Below are positions 52,198-60,228 of a stretch of 64,000 nt of DNA, one piece after another (the first letter of the stretch is position 1; the number at the start of each line of letters is the position of its first letter). A program made the position numbers and the translations under genes. The stretch covers positions 1 to 64,000 of the forward strand of contig CAZDSF010000010.1 of assembly GCA_964508025.1 (NCBI GenBank), in the 5' to 3' direction. The DNA comes from JAAZNO01 sp964508025. GTDB taxonomy: Bacteria > Chloroflexota > Anaerolineae > B4-G1 > SLSP01. The notes under the pieces were generated by a model. The model was not told the DNA's origin, did not search any database, and was given only the letters and a program-made list of their open reading frames with translations.

Positions 52198-53733
52198 ATG
52201 AAGATCGCATTGGCGCAGATCAATTCCATCATTGGCGACCTGGAAGGCAATGTGGAGCGCTGCCTCGAGGCGGTTGCCAGCGCCCGCGCCCAGGGAGCCG
52301 ACCTCGTGGCGCTGCCGGAGATGGCGATTCCCGGCTATCCCCCGCGCGATATTCTGTTCGATGCCAGCTTCACCGAGGCTATCGAGGCGGCGACCCATGA
52401 TCTGGCGCATCGCTGCGCTGGTGGACCGCCCGTAGTGGTGGGGACGGCGCTTCCCGGCGGGGCGACGACGCCCGAACATCCGGGCTTGTTCAATGCGGCG
52501 GCGCTGCTGCGCGGCGGGGAAGTGGCACTGGCGGCGGCGAAGCAATTGCTGCCCACCTACGATGTCTTCTACGAGGCGCGCTGGTTCACGCCAGGCCCCG
52601 CGCTGCCTCCCGTGGAAATCGGCGAGCGGCGGGTGGGCTGCCTCGTGTGCGAGGATCTTTGGGATGAGGGCTATCCCAACCATCCTCCGGCGGAGCTCCT
52701 CGCGGCGGGCGCAGACCTGTTGATCTGCATTGCCGCATCCCCCTTCCGGCGCGGCGTGCTCGCTTCACGATTGCATCACGCGCGCCGCCCGCGCTGTCCC
52801 CTGATCTACGTGAATCTGGTGGGCGCCAACGATGAGCTTATCTTCGACGGACGCAGTTTTGTGCTCGATGACGAGGGCGCGCTCACGGCGCAGTTGCCGG
52901 GCTTCGAGGCGGCAATCCAGGTGGTGGAACTCGCGGGCGCGCCGGCGCCCTTTCCCGCAACGCCGGCATCCGAAGCGACGCTCTTCGCAGCGTTGACGCT
53001 GGGCCTCCGCGATTTTGTCCACAAGAACCGGCTGGAGCGCGTGACGTTGGGGCTTTCCGGCGGGGTGGATTCCGCCGTGGTCGCGGTGCTCGCCGCCGAG
53101 GCGGTGGGCGCGGCGAATGTCACCGGCATCGCCATCCCCTCGCGCTATACCGATCCGCGTTCCACGGCGTGCGCACAAGAGTTGGCCGCGCGGCTGGGCA
53201 TCCGCTTCGAGGTGGTGGAACTGGAGCCGCTGCACCGGGCGACGGAAACGGCGCTGGGCGCGTGGTTCGGCGATGGAGTGGGGGCCGAAAATGCGCAGGC
53301 GCGGCTGCGGATGTTGGTGCTCATGGCGTATGTCAACCGCTACGGCGGCATTCTACTCAACACGAGCAACAAGACGGAGCTGGCGCTGGGTTACGGCACG
53401 CTCTACGCCGACCTGGCGGGGACGCTCTCACCGCTGGGCGATGTCACCAAGCCGGAGGTCTACGCGCTGGCGGCCTGGATTCAGGAGACGCGCGGCGGCG
53501 TGATTCCGCCCTTCATTCTGGAGCGTCCCCCTTCGGCGGAACTCAAGCCGGATCAGGTGGACCCCTTCGATTATCCCAAAATCGCGCCGCTGCTGGAGCA
53601 GTTGGTGCTGGAAAATCGCAGCAATGCCGCGCTGCGCCGCTCGGAGCACAAACGCTGGCATCTGGGCGTGATCCTCAAAGTGAGCGAGAAAGCCTTCGGC
53701 ACCGGACGGCTCATCCCCATCACCCGGCGCTAG
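52198..53733 (+). CDS. nadE: Glutamine-dependent NAD+ synthase
   Basis: A 511-residue two-domain enzyme. The N-terminal nitrilase-like glutaminase has Glu in 'LPEMAIPGYPP', Lys in 'AKQLLPTYD' and nucleophile Cys near 152 in 'GCLVCEDLWDEG'. The C-terminal NAD synthase domain has the PP-loop SGGVDSA near residue 287 and 'TSNKTELALGYGTLYGD'-like sequence. Reaction: deamido-NAD + ATP + glutamine to NAD. Translation starts at ATG 52198, 2 bases after the pyruvate-kinase-like gene. Its TAG stop shares three bases (CTAG) with the stop of the convergent gene. Confidence 0.95.
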   Translation: MKIALAQINSIIGDLEGNVERCLEAVASARAQGADLVALPEMAIPGYPPRDILFDASFTEAIEAATHDLAHRCAGGPPVVVGTALPGGATTPEHPGLFNAAALLRGGEVALAAAKQLLPTYDVFYEARWFTPGPALPPVEIGERRVGCLVCEDLWDEGYPNHPPAELLAAGADLLICIAASPFRRGVLASRLHHARRPRCPLIYVNLVGANDELIFDGRSFVLDDEGALTAQLPGFEAAIQVVELAGAPAPFPATPASEATLFAALTLGLRDFVHKNRLERVTLGLSGGVDSAVVAVLAAEAVGAANVTGIAIPSRYTDPRSTACAQELAARLGIRFEVVELEPLHRATETALGAWFGDGVGAENAQARLRMLVLMAYVNRYGGILLNTSNKTELALGYGTLYADLAGTLSPLGDVTKPEVYALAAWIQETRGGVIPPFILERPPSAELKPDQVDPFDYPKIAPLLEQLVLENRSNAALRRSEHKRWHLGVILKVSEKAFGTGRLIPITRR

Positions 53734-54695
53734 ACGCCTGCCTGCCCGCGCCACGGCAAGGCATCCAGATCGGCATTTCCCCCCGAAAGGATGATTCCCA
53801 CGCGCTGCCCCTCAAAGGCGTGTGGATGCTCGAACAGCGCCGCGACTGGCACGGCGGCTGAGGGTTCGATGACGAGCTTCAGCCGTTCCCACACCAGCCG
53901 CATCGCGGCGAGGATGCCCGCCTCGCTCACGGTAAGGATGTCGCTGACGTGCTGGCGAATGATGGGGAAGTTCACATCGCCCAGGAACGTGCGCAGCCCA
54001 TCGGCTACGGTGGGCGCGTTGGTGGGCGGGTGGATAACGCCATCGCGGAAGGAGCGTGCGGCATCATCCACGGCAGCGGGTTCGGCGGCGAGCACCCGCG
54101 CGTGCGGCGCGCGCCCCGCTACGGCGAGCGCCGTTCCCGCGAGCAAGCCCCCGCCGCCCACGGGCGTCAGCACCAGATCGAGGGCGGGAAGCTCCTCCAG
54201 CAGCTCCAACGCCGCCGTCCCCTGCCCAGCGATGACGTGAAAGTCGTTGGAGGGGTGGATGAAGACGGCGCCGGTCTCCGCCAGCACCGCCTCGAGGCGC
54301 CGTTCCCGATCCAGCGCCTGCGCGCCCGCCCAGACGATGCGCGCGCCGTAGCCGCGCACCGCCGCCACTTTGACCGGCGGCGCATCCTCCGGCATGACCA
54401 CGGTGGCGGGAATGCCGCGCAGCCCGGCGGCATACGCCACTGCCTGCGCATGATTGCCGGAGGAATGGGTGGCGACGCCGCGCGCCGCTTCCGCTTCTGA
54501 GAGCGCGAAGACGGCGTTGCAGGCGCCGCGCGCCTTGAAAGCGCCGACTTTTTGGAGATTTTCGGCTTTGAGGAACACCTCCGCGCCGGTTAAGGCGTTC
54601 AGCGCGTGGGAGGTGAACACCGGGGTGTGGTGAATGTAGGGGCGAATGCGCGCCGCTGCGGCGAGCACGTCAGCGAAAGTAGGGAATGTGGACAT
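53730..54695 (-). CDS. PLP-dependent threonine/serine dehydratase
   Basis: Read from ATG 54695 behind AAGGAG (321 residues). This is the short fold-type II form without the C-terminal ACT domain. The PLP lysine is K54 in 'GAFKARGA', the 'SSGNHAQAVA' substrate loop follows, and the glycine-rich phosphate cup is 'PVGGGGLLAG'. Candidates are catabolic threonine dehydratase, serine racemase/dehydratase or threo-3-hydroxyaspartate ammonia-lyase; sequence alone does not separate these. Tail-to-tail with nadE. Confidence 0.88.
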   Translation of the reverse strand: MSTFPTFADVLAAAARIRPYIHHTPVFTSHALNALTGAEVFLKAENLQKVGAFKARGACNAVFALSEAEAARGVATHSSGNHAQAVAYAAGLRGIPATVVMPEDAPPVKVAAVRGYGARIVWAGAQALDRERRLEAVLAETGAVFIHPSNDFHVIAGQGTAALELLEELPALDLVLTPVGGGGLLAGTALAVAGRAPHARVLAAEPAAVDDAARSFRDGVIHPPTNAPTVADGLRTFLGDVNFPIIRQHVSDILTVSEAGILAAMRLVWERLKLVIEPSAAVPVAALFEHPHAFEGQRVGIILSGGNADLDALPWRGQAGV

Positions 54696-55146
54696 GGGTG
54701 CTCCTTCAAAATAGTAATGGGTGAGCAGTGAGGGGTGAGCAGTTTGGGCACGGCGCACTGCGTTCTGCTCACTGTTCTCTACTCTCTACGACCTGGCGTA
54801 TTGTAGGTTGATTCGCGTGCGCCGTCAAACATTCTAATGAGGTAGACGCGCGGATAGGTCAGCAATTAGGGGAAATCCCCTACATGCGATAGAGGGGAAA
54901 TTCTAACCTAAAAGGGGGAAAAGGGATTGTATCCTACCGGGGGTTGTGGTTTACTTAGGGGGTGAAAGATTCGCCATCAAAGCAAAACCTGGGCCGATTG
55001 CGCCTGGGTTTGGCGCGCCGTGATTTCATATCAGCAACGATTTCGTAACGTCTCGATAAAGGAGGTGTGACGAGAGAGATTCTGGTTTTGCCCCAAACAG
55101 ACGGTTTTGTGTTCATTTTCCCTGTATATCCTGAAGGAGGACTGTA
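54696..55146. promoter_or_regulatory. Control region upstream of the sugar ABC transporter
   Basis: No full gene lies here. GTGAGCA/GTGAGGG heptamers occupy 54720-54747. From 54860 to 54960 the sequence is rich in AGGGGAAAT and ACCGGGGG-type words around the palindrome at 54867-54882. A very strong ribosome-site-like AAAGGAGGTG at 55058-55067 precedes a 26-codon open frame (see 55067). The true ribosome site of the binding-protein gene is AAGGAGG at 55134-55140. Confidence 0.6.
54867..54882. promoter_or_regulatory. 7-2-7 palindromic operator candidate
   Basis: TAGGGGA-aa-TCCCCTA is a perfect inverted repeat with 2-base centre. The geometry matches paired heptamers bound by NarL/LuxR-type regulators. 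A second partial site GAGGGGAAATT follows at 54892-54902. Confidence 0.5.
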
Positions 55147-55147
55147 A
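55067..55147 (+). CDS. Possible 26-codon leader peptide overlapping the binding-protein start
   Basis: GTG 55067 opens a 26-codon frame whose TAA stop shares its last A with the ATG at 55147. A consensus-strength AAAGGAGG ends only 1 base before the GTG, which is too close for normal initiation, so real translation is doubtful. If used, it would couple translation to the transporter gene. Confidence 0.25.
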   Translation: MTREILVLPQTDGFVFIFPVYPEGGL

Positions 55148-57297
55148 TGTTTCGGAAGAATTTGCCTTTGGTATTGGTAACACTGGTGATTGTTGCTTCG
55201 ATGTTGCTTTCGGCCTGCGGCCCCAAAGCCACCCCCGCACCGGCGCAGGCGATTGCGGTAGGTATCGTGCTCCCCACTAAAGATGAGCCGCGCTGGATCC
55301 AGGATGAGACCCGCTTCCGCGATGCGCTCAAGGCTGCCGGCTACGAAGTCGAGATTCTCTTTAGCCAGGGTTCTTCAGCCAAGGAGAAAGAGAATGTCGA
55401 GGCGCTGATCACCAAGGGCGTCAAAGTCATCATCATCTGCCCGCATGATGGCACCGCCGCCGCCGCCGCTGCGGAAGCAGCCAACAAAGCCGGGGTCAAG
55501 GTCATCTCCTATGACCGCCTGATCCGCGATACCGCAGCTGTGGATTACTATGTGACGTTTGACAGTGTGGCCGTAGGCGAGGCCTGGGGGCAATACCTGA
55601 TCGAGCAGGCTTCGGGCAAGGGCAACAACCTGTACCTCTACGCCGGCGCCGCCTCTGATAACAACGCCTTCCTGTTCTTCGAGGGCGCCTGGAACAAACT
55701 CCAGCCCAAGATCGCCGATGGCACCTTCGTGATCAAGAACTCCAGCGAAGCCATCAACCTCTCCAGCAAAGCCACCCTCACCCGCGACGAGATGGCGAAG
55801 ATCATCGGTCAAGTGACCACGAACTGGGACTTCAACACCGCCAAGAACCTGGCGGAAGCCAACCTCACCGTTGCGACTGCCGCCGACAAGGGCAAAGTCT
55901 TCATCCTGGCCCCCAATGACGGCACTGCGCGCGCTATCGCCGACGCCTTCGCCGCTGACCGGGATGTGACCCAGTACTTCATCACCGGGCAGGATGCCGA
56001 GAAGGCTTCCGTCCAGTACATCATTGATGGCAAGCAGTCCATGACCGTGCTCAAGGATGTCCGCACCCTGGTCGCGGATGCCATCACCGCCGCAGTGGCT
56101 TACCTCGAAGGCAAGACGCCGGCGCAGACCACCACCTACAACAACGGCGTCAAGGATGTGCCCGCCAAGCCCTCGGCCATCGTCACCGTGACCCGGGATA
56201 ACGTGAAGGCCGCCATCATTGATTCCGGCTACTACCCCGCCAGCGACTTCCCCAGCCTGGGCGCTGCGGTTCCCACGGGCAAGCTCGCGGTAGGTATCGT
56301 GCTCCCCACTAAGGATGAGCCGCGCTGGATCCAGGATGAGACCCGCTTCCGCGATGCGCTCAAGGCTGCCGGCTACGAAGTCGAGATTCTCTTTAGCCAG
56401 GGTTCTTCAGCCAAGGAGAAAGAGAATGTCGAGGCGCTGATCACCAAGGGCGTCAAAGTCATCATCATCTGCCCGCATGATGGCACCGCCGCCGCCGCCG
56501 CTGCGGAAGCAGCCAACAAAGCCGGGGTCAAGGTCATCTCCTATGACCGCCTGATCCGCGATACCGCAGCTGTGGATTACTATGTGACGTTTGACAGTGT
56601 GGCCGTAGGCGAGGCCTGGGGGCAATACCTGATCGAGCAGGCTTCGGGCAAGGGCAACAACCTGTACCTCTACGCCGGCGCCGCCTCTGATAACAACGCC
56701 TTCCTGTTCTTCGAGGGCGCCTGGAACAAACTCCAGCCCAAGATCGCCGATGGCACCTTCGTGATCAAGAACTCCAGCGAAGCCATCAACCTCTCCAGCA
56801 AAGCCACCCTCACCCGCGACGAGATGGCGAAGATCATCGGTCAAGTGACCACGAACTGGGACTTCAACACCGCCAAGAACCTGGCGGAAGCCAACCTCAC
56901 CGTTGCGACTGCCGCCGACAAGGGCAAAGTCTTCATCCTGGCCCCCAATGACGGCACTGCGCGCGCTATCGCCGACGCCTTCGCCGCTGACCGGGATGTG
57001 ACCCAGTACTTCATCACCGGGCAGGATGCCGAGAAGGCTTCCGTCCAGTACATCATTGATGGCAAGCAGTCCATGACCGTGCTCAAGGATGTCCGCACCC
57101 TGGTCGCGGATGCCATCACCGCCGCAGTGGCTTACCTCGAAGGCAAGACGCCGGCGCAGACCACCACCTACAACAACGGCGTCAAGGATGTGCCCGCCAA
57201 GCCCTCGGCCATCGTCACCGTGACCCGGGATAACGTGAAAGCTGCCATCATTGACTCCGGCTACTACCCCGCCAGCGACTTCACAAATCTGCCGTAA
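55147..57297 (+). CDS. ChvE-like sugar-binding lipoprotein, tandemly duplicated domain
   Basis: A 716-residue lipoprotein with lipobox LSAC near residue 24 and a short Pro/Ala linker. It carries two complete periplasmic-binding-protein type 1 domains of 332 residues each, starting with 'VGIVLPTKDEPRWIQDE', joined by 'PSLGAAVPTGKL'. Each copy alone equals a normal ChvE/XylF-type monosaccharide-binding protein. The DNA copies (55255-56250, 56287-57282) differ at only about four positions by eye, all synonymous. Translation starts at ATG 55147 behind AAGGAGG. The genes for GguA and GguB follow, so this is their binding component. Ligand: probably an aldose such as xylose, glucose or arabinose; not determined. 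Confidence 0.9.
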   Translation: MFRKNLPLVLVTLVIVASMLLSACGPKATPAPAQAIAVGIVLPTKDEPRWIQDETRFRDALKAAGYEVEILFSQGSSAKEKENVEALITKGVKVIIICPHDGTAAAAAAEAANKAGVKVISYDRLIRDTAAVDYYVTFDSVAVGEAWGQYLIEQASGKGNNLYLYAGAASDNNAFLFFEGAWNKLQPKIADGTFVIKNSSEAINLSSKATLTRDEMAKIIGQVTTNWDFNTAKNLAEANLTVATAADKGKVFILAPNDGTARAIADAFAADRDVTQYFITGQDAEKASVQYIIDGKQSMTVLKDVRTLVADAITAAVAYLEGKTPAQTTTYNNGVKDVPAKPSAIVTVTRDNVKAAIIDSGYYPASDFPSLGAAVPTGKLAVGIVLPTKDEPRWIQDETRFRDALKAAGYEVEILFSQGSSAKEKENVEALITKGVKVIIICPHDGTAAAAAAEAANKAGVKVISYDRLIRDTAAVDYYVTFDSVAVGEAWGQYLIEQASGKGNNLYLYAGAASDNNAFLFFEGAWNKLQPKIADGTFVIKNSSEAINLSSKATLTRDEMAKIIGQVTTNWDFNTAKNLAEANLTVATAADKGKVFILAPNDGTARAIADAFAADRDVTQYFITGQDAEKASVQYIIDGKQSMTVLKDVRTLVADAITAAVAYLEGKTPAQTTTYNNGVKDVPAKPSAIVTVTRDNVKAAIIDSGYYPASDFTNLP
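55255..56250 (+). repeat. Tandem duplication, copy 1 (996 bp)
   Basis: First of two in-frame copies offset by 1032 bases (344 codons). By eye it differs from copy 2 at four bases: one near the start (AAA/AAG) and three in the last 40 bases, all silent. Confidence 0.95.
56287..57282 (+). repeat. Tandem duplication, copy 2 (996 bp)
   Basis: Second copy. The 36-base linker between copies is unique, so the repeat boundaries are sharp. Confidence 0.95.
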
Positions 57298-57399
57298 GGC
57301 GTAAAATAGAGAGCGTATGTTCAAGCAGGAATAGTGGTGCGCGCATCACTATTCCTGCTCACTGCTACTAAGCCCTGTGGTCATGTAACTGGAGGCGCT

Positions 57400-58923
57400 A
57401 TGGAGACCCCGATACTGGAAATGCGGAATATCACCAAGGAATTCCCCGGCGTAAAGGCGCTGAGCAACGTGAGCTTCAGCGTTGCCAGAGGCGAGATTCA
57501 TTGTCTGGTCGGGGAGAATGGGGCCGGTAAATCTACGTTGATGAAAGTGCTGAGCGGCGTGTGGCCCTACGGCACATATACCGGCGATATTTACTTAAAC
57601 GGCGAGCTACAGACATTCAAGCATATTAGCGATAGTGAAAAGGCCGGCATTGCCATTATCTACCAGGAGCTTGCGCTGGTGCCGGAAATGTCGGTGTATG
57701 AGAACATCTTCCTGGGACACGAAATCAGCAATGGCGTTACTGTGGACTGGAACGAGACCATCAAGCGCGCCACCGAGATGCTGGCGCGCGTGCGATTGGA
57801 CATCAATCCGGCGACCAAGGTCAGGGATTTGGGCGTGGGCAAGCAACAACTGGTGGAAATTGCCAAAGCCCTCAGCCGCAACGTCAAACTGCTGATTCTC
57901 GATGAGCCGACCGCGGCCCTGAACGAGGATGACAGCGAGAACCTGCTGAACTTGCTGCGCGAGCAGAAGGCGCAAGGCGTCACCTGCATCATGATTTCCC
58001 ACAAGCTGCGGGAAGTGATTGCGATTGCCGACTCGGTGACGATCCTGCGCGATGGGCAAACCGTCTGCACGCTCGACGCGCACAAGGGCGAAGTGACCGA
58101 ACAGGTCATGATCAAGCACATGGTGGGGCGTGAAATTGACAATATCTATCCCCCCAGGGCCGACCACGAACCCAGCGATGAGATTATCTTCGAGGTGCGC
58201 AACTGGAACGCTTACGATCCGCGTCTCGGGCGCGCCATTCTCAAAGATGTCAATTTCAGGATCAAGAAGGGTGAGATTGTGGGCTTTGCCGGGCTGATGG
58301 GTTCTGGACGCACGGAGCTGGCGCTGAGCCTCTTCGGCAACTCCGTCAAATACCAGGTCTCCGGTGAGGTGTACGTCAGAGGTCAGCCGGTCAACTTCAA
58401 GCATCCCAGAGATGCCATTCAGACCGGCGTGGCCTATCTAACGGAAGATCGCAAGGGGAATGGGCTGATCCTGATTCAGGATGTAAAACAGAATATCAGC
58501 CTGGCAAATCTCCAGGAGCTCGCCCGCCGTGGCGTGGTGGACGCCAACGCCGAGATCAAAATCGCCAACGAGTACCGCGCCTCGCTCAATATCAAAACCC
58601 CCACCGTGGCGCAAAAGGTGGGCAACCTCAGCGGCGGCAACCAGCAGAAGGTCTGCCTGGGAAAATGGCTCTTCGTCAAACCCAACATCCTCATCCTGGA
58701 TGAACCGACGCGCGGTATTGACGTGGGCGCCAAATACGAGATCTACACGATCATGAATCAGCTGGTGCAGCAGGGCATGAGTATCATCATGATCTCATCG
58801 GAGTTGCCGGAAGTGCTGGGGATGAGCGATCGCGTCTACGTGGTCTCTGAAGGCCGGATTACGGGCGAGCTGCCCATCGCCGAGGCTACACAAGAGAAAA
58901 TCATGGAAATGGCGACGAACTAG
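57400..58923 (+). CDS. gguA: Sugar ABC transporter ATP-binding protein (GguA/MmsA type)
   Basis: Read from ATG 57400 behind GGAGG (507 residues). There are two nucleotide-binding domains: the first with Walker A GENGAGKST (38-46) and 'LDEPTAALNEDD', the second with the degenerate 'GLMGSGRTE' loop, 'LSGGNQQKV' and 'LDEPTRGIDVGAKYE'. This is the layout of RbsA/XylG/GguA sugar importers (COG1129). It energises uptake through GguB. Spacing of about 100 bases from the binding-protein gene; 10 bases to gguB. Confidence 0.95.
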   Translation: METPILEMRNITKEFPGVKALSNVSFSVARGEIHCLVGENGAGKSTLMKVLSGVWPYGTYTGDIYLNGELQTFKHISDSEKAGIAIIYQELALVPEMSVYENIFLGHEISNGVTVDWNETIKRATEMLARVRLDINPATKVRDLGVGKQQLVEIAKALSRNVKLLILDEPTAALNEDDSENLLNLLREQKAQGVTCIMISHKLREVIAIADSVTILRDGQTVCTLDAHKGEVTEQVMIKHMVGREIDNIYPPRADHEPSDEIIFEVRNWNAYDPRLGRAILKDVNFRIKKGEIVGFAGLMGSGRTELALSLFGNSVKYQVSGEVYVRGQPVNFKHPRDAIQTGVAYLTEDRKGNGLILIQDVKQNISLANLQELARRGVVDANAEIKIANEYRASLNIKTPTVAQKVGNLSGGNQQKVCLGKWLFVKPNILILDEPTRGIDVGAKYEIYTIMNQLVQQGMSIIMISSELPEVLGMSDRVYVVSEGRITGELPIAEATQEKIMEMATN

Positions 58924-58933
58924 GAGGCTTAGG

Positions 58934-60118
58934 ATGTTTATCAAGAACTTACAGAAGGTCCTGAAACAGAATATCCGTGAATACGGCATGTATATCGCCC
59001 TGTTCGTGATCATGATCATTTTCTCCATCACGACCAAAGGCATTTTCATTTCCTCGCGCAATATCAGCAACCTGATGAACCAGACCGGCTATATCGCCGT
59101 TCTGGCTGTGGGCATGACGCTGGTCATCGTCATTCGGCACATTGACCTGTCCGTAGGCTTTCTAGCGGGCTTTCTCGGCGCCATTGCGGCGATTGCGCTG
59201 GCGTTCTGGAAGTTGCCGGTCTTCGTGGTGATTCCACTGGTGCTGGCGTTGGGCGTCGTCGGCGGTTTGATCACAGCCTTCCAGGTGGCGCAGTTCAAGA
59301 TTCCCTCATTTGTGGCGTCTCTGGCCGGCTGGCTGATCTATCGCGGCGCGTTGCTGATGGTGACAGCCGGTACGGGCACGATCATCATCTCCAATGCCAC
59401 CTTCAACGCTATCGGTAACGGCTACATTCCCGATATTCCGGTGCTGACCGATTTGTTTCCCGATGTGCATGTTCTGACGCTGCTGTTGGGCGTCGGCGCG
59501 ATTGTGTTGTTCATCATCGGGCAGCTCAACGACCGCAAAAAGAAGCAGGCGTACAACTTCGAGACGCTGCCGCTGGATATCTTCATCCTCAAACTGGCTT
59601 TCATCTCGGTAGTGCTGGCGTTGATTACCTGGGTGCTGGCGGGGTACAATGGTCTTTCCTGGACGCTGGTGGTGGTGCTGGTCGTGGTCGGTATCTATCA
59701 CTTCGTCACGACGCAGACCGTGCTGGGCCGGCACATCTACGCCGTTGGCGGCAACCCCGAAGCCGCAGAACTGAGCGGCATCAATGTGAAGAAAATCACC
59801 TACGTGGTTTTCGGCTCAATGGGGATGCTCTCGGCGCTTTCGGGCATTCTCTTTGCCTCGCGGCTGCAATCCGCCACCACGACGGCCGGCACGCTGTTCG
59901 AGCTGGACGCGATTGCCGCCGCCTACATCGGCGGCGTGTCTTCGGCGGGCGGCGTCGGCAATGTCATGGGGTCGCTCGTCGGCGCGATCGTCTATATGTC
60001 GCTGACCAGCGGCATGAACTTGATGAACATTGACATCGCTTACCAGTACATCGTGCGCGGTCTCGTGCTGGTAGCCGCTGTCGTCTTCGATGTCGCCACG
60101 CGCGGTCGCGGCAAGTAG
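58934..60118 (+). CDS. gguB: Sugar ABC transporter permease (GguB/MmsB type)
   Basis: A 394-residue inner-membrane permease. The N-terminus 'NIREYGMYIALFVIMIIFS' and 'GMTLVIVIRHIDLSVG' are characteristic of the GguB/XylH branch of sugar permeases. About 10-11 membrane helices are present, with the ATPase-contact region 'GGNPEAAELSGINVKKI'. It starts at ATG 58934 behind AGGAGG, in one operon with gguA. Confidence 0.95.
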   Translation: MFIKNLQKVLKQNIREYGMYIALFVIMIIFSITTKGIFISSRNISNLMNQTGYIAVLAVGMTLVIVIRHIDLSVGFLAGFLGAIAAIALAFWKLPVFVVIPLVLALGVVGGLITAFQVAQFKIPSFVASLAGWLIYRGALLMVTAGTGTIIISNATFNAIGNGYIPDIPVLTDLFPDVHVLTLLLGVGAIVLFIIGQLNDRKKKQAYNFETLPLDIFILKLAFISVVLALITWVLAGYNGLSWTLVVVLVVVGIYHFVTTQTVLGRHIYAVGGNPEAAELSGINVKKITYVVFGSMGMLSALSGILFASRLQSATTTAGTLFELDAIAAAYIGGVSSAGGVGNVMGSLVGAIVYMSLTSGMNLMNIDIAYQYIVRGLVLVAAVVFDVATRGRGK

Positions 60119-60145
60119 CCCAGCGCAACAAAAAGGCAAACCAGC

Positions 60146-60190
60146 GAGAAGGCGAGTCAATCCCATCACAAGCCACTGACTCGCCTTCTC
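60146..60190 (+). terminator. Hairpin between gguB and the ABC-kinase fusion gene
   Basis: A perfect 14-bp stem, GAGAAGGCGAGTCA (60146-60159) with TGACTCGCCTTCTC (60177-60190), with a 17-base loop. No U-tract follows; TTGACC (60192-60197) comes directly after and could be a -35 box, though no good -10 was found. Confidence 0.6.
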
Positions 60191-60228
60191 CTTGACCTTT
60201 CAGATTTGCCGATGCATTTTCACAGCCC

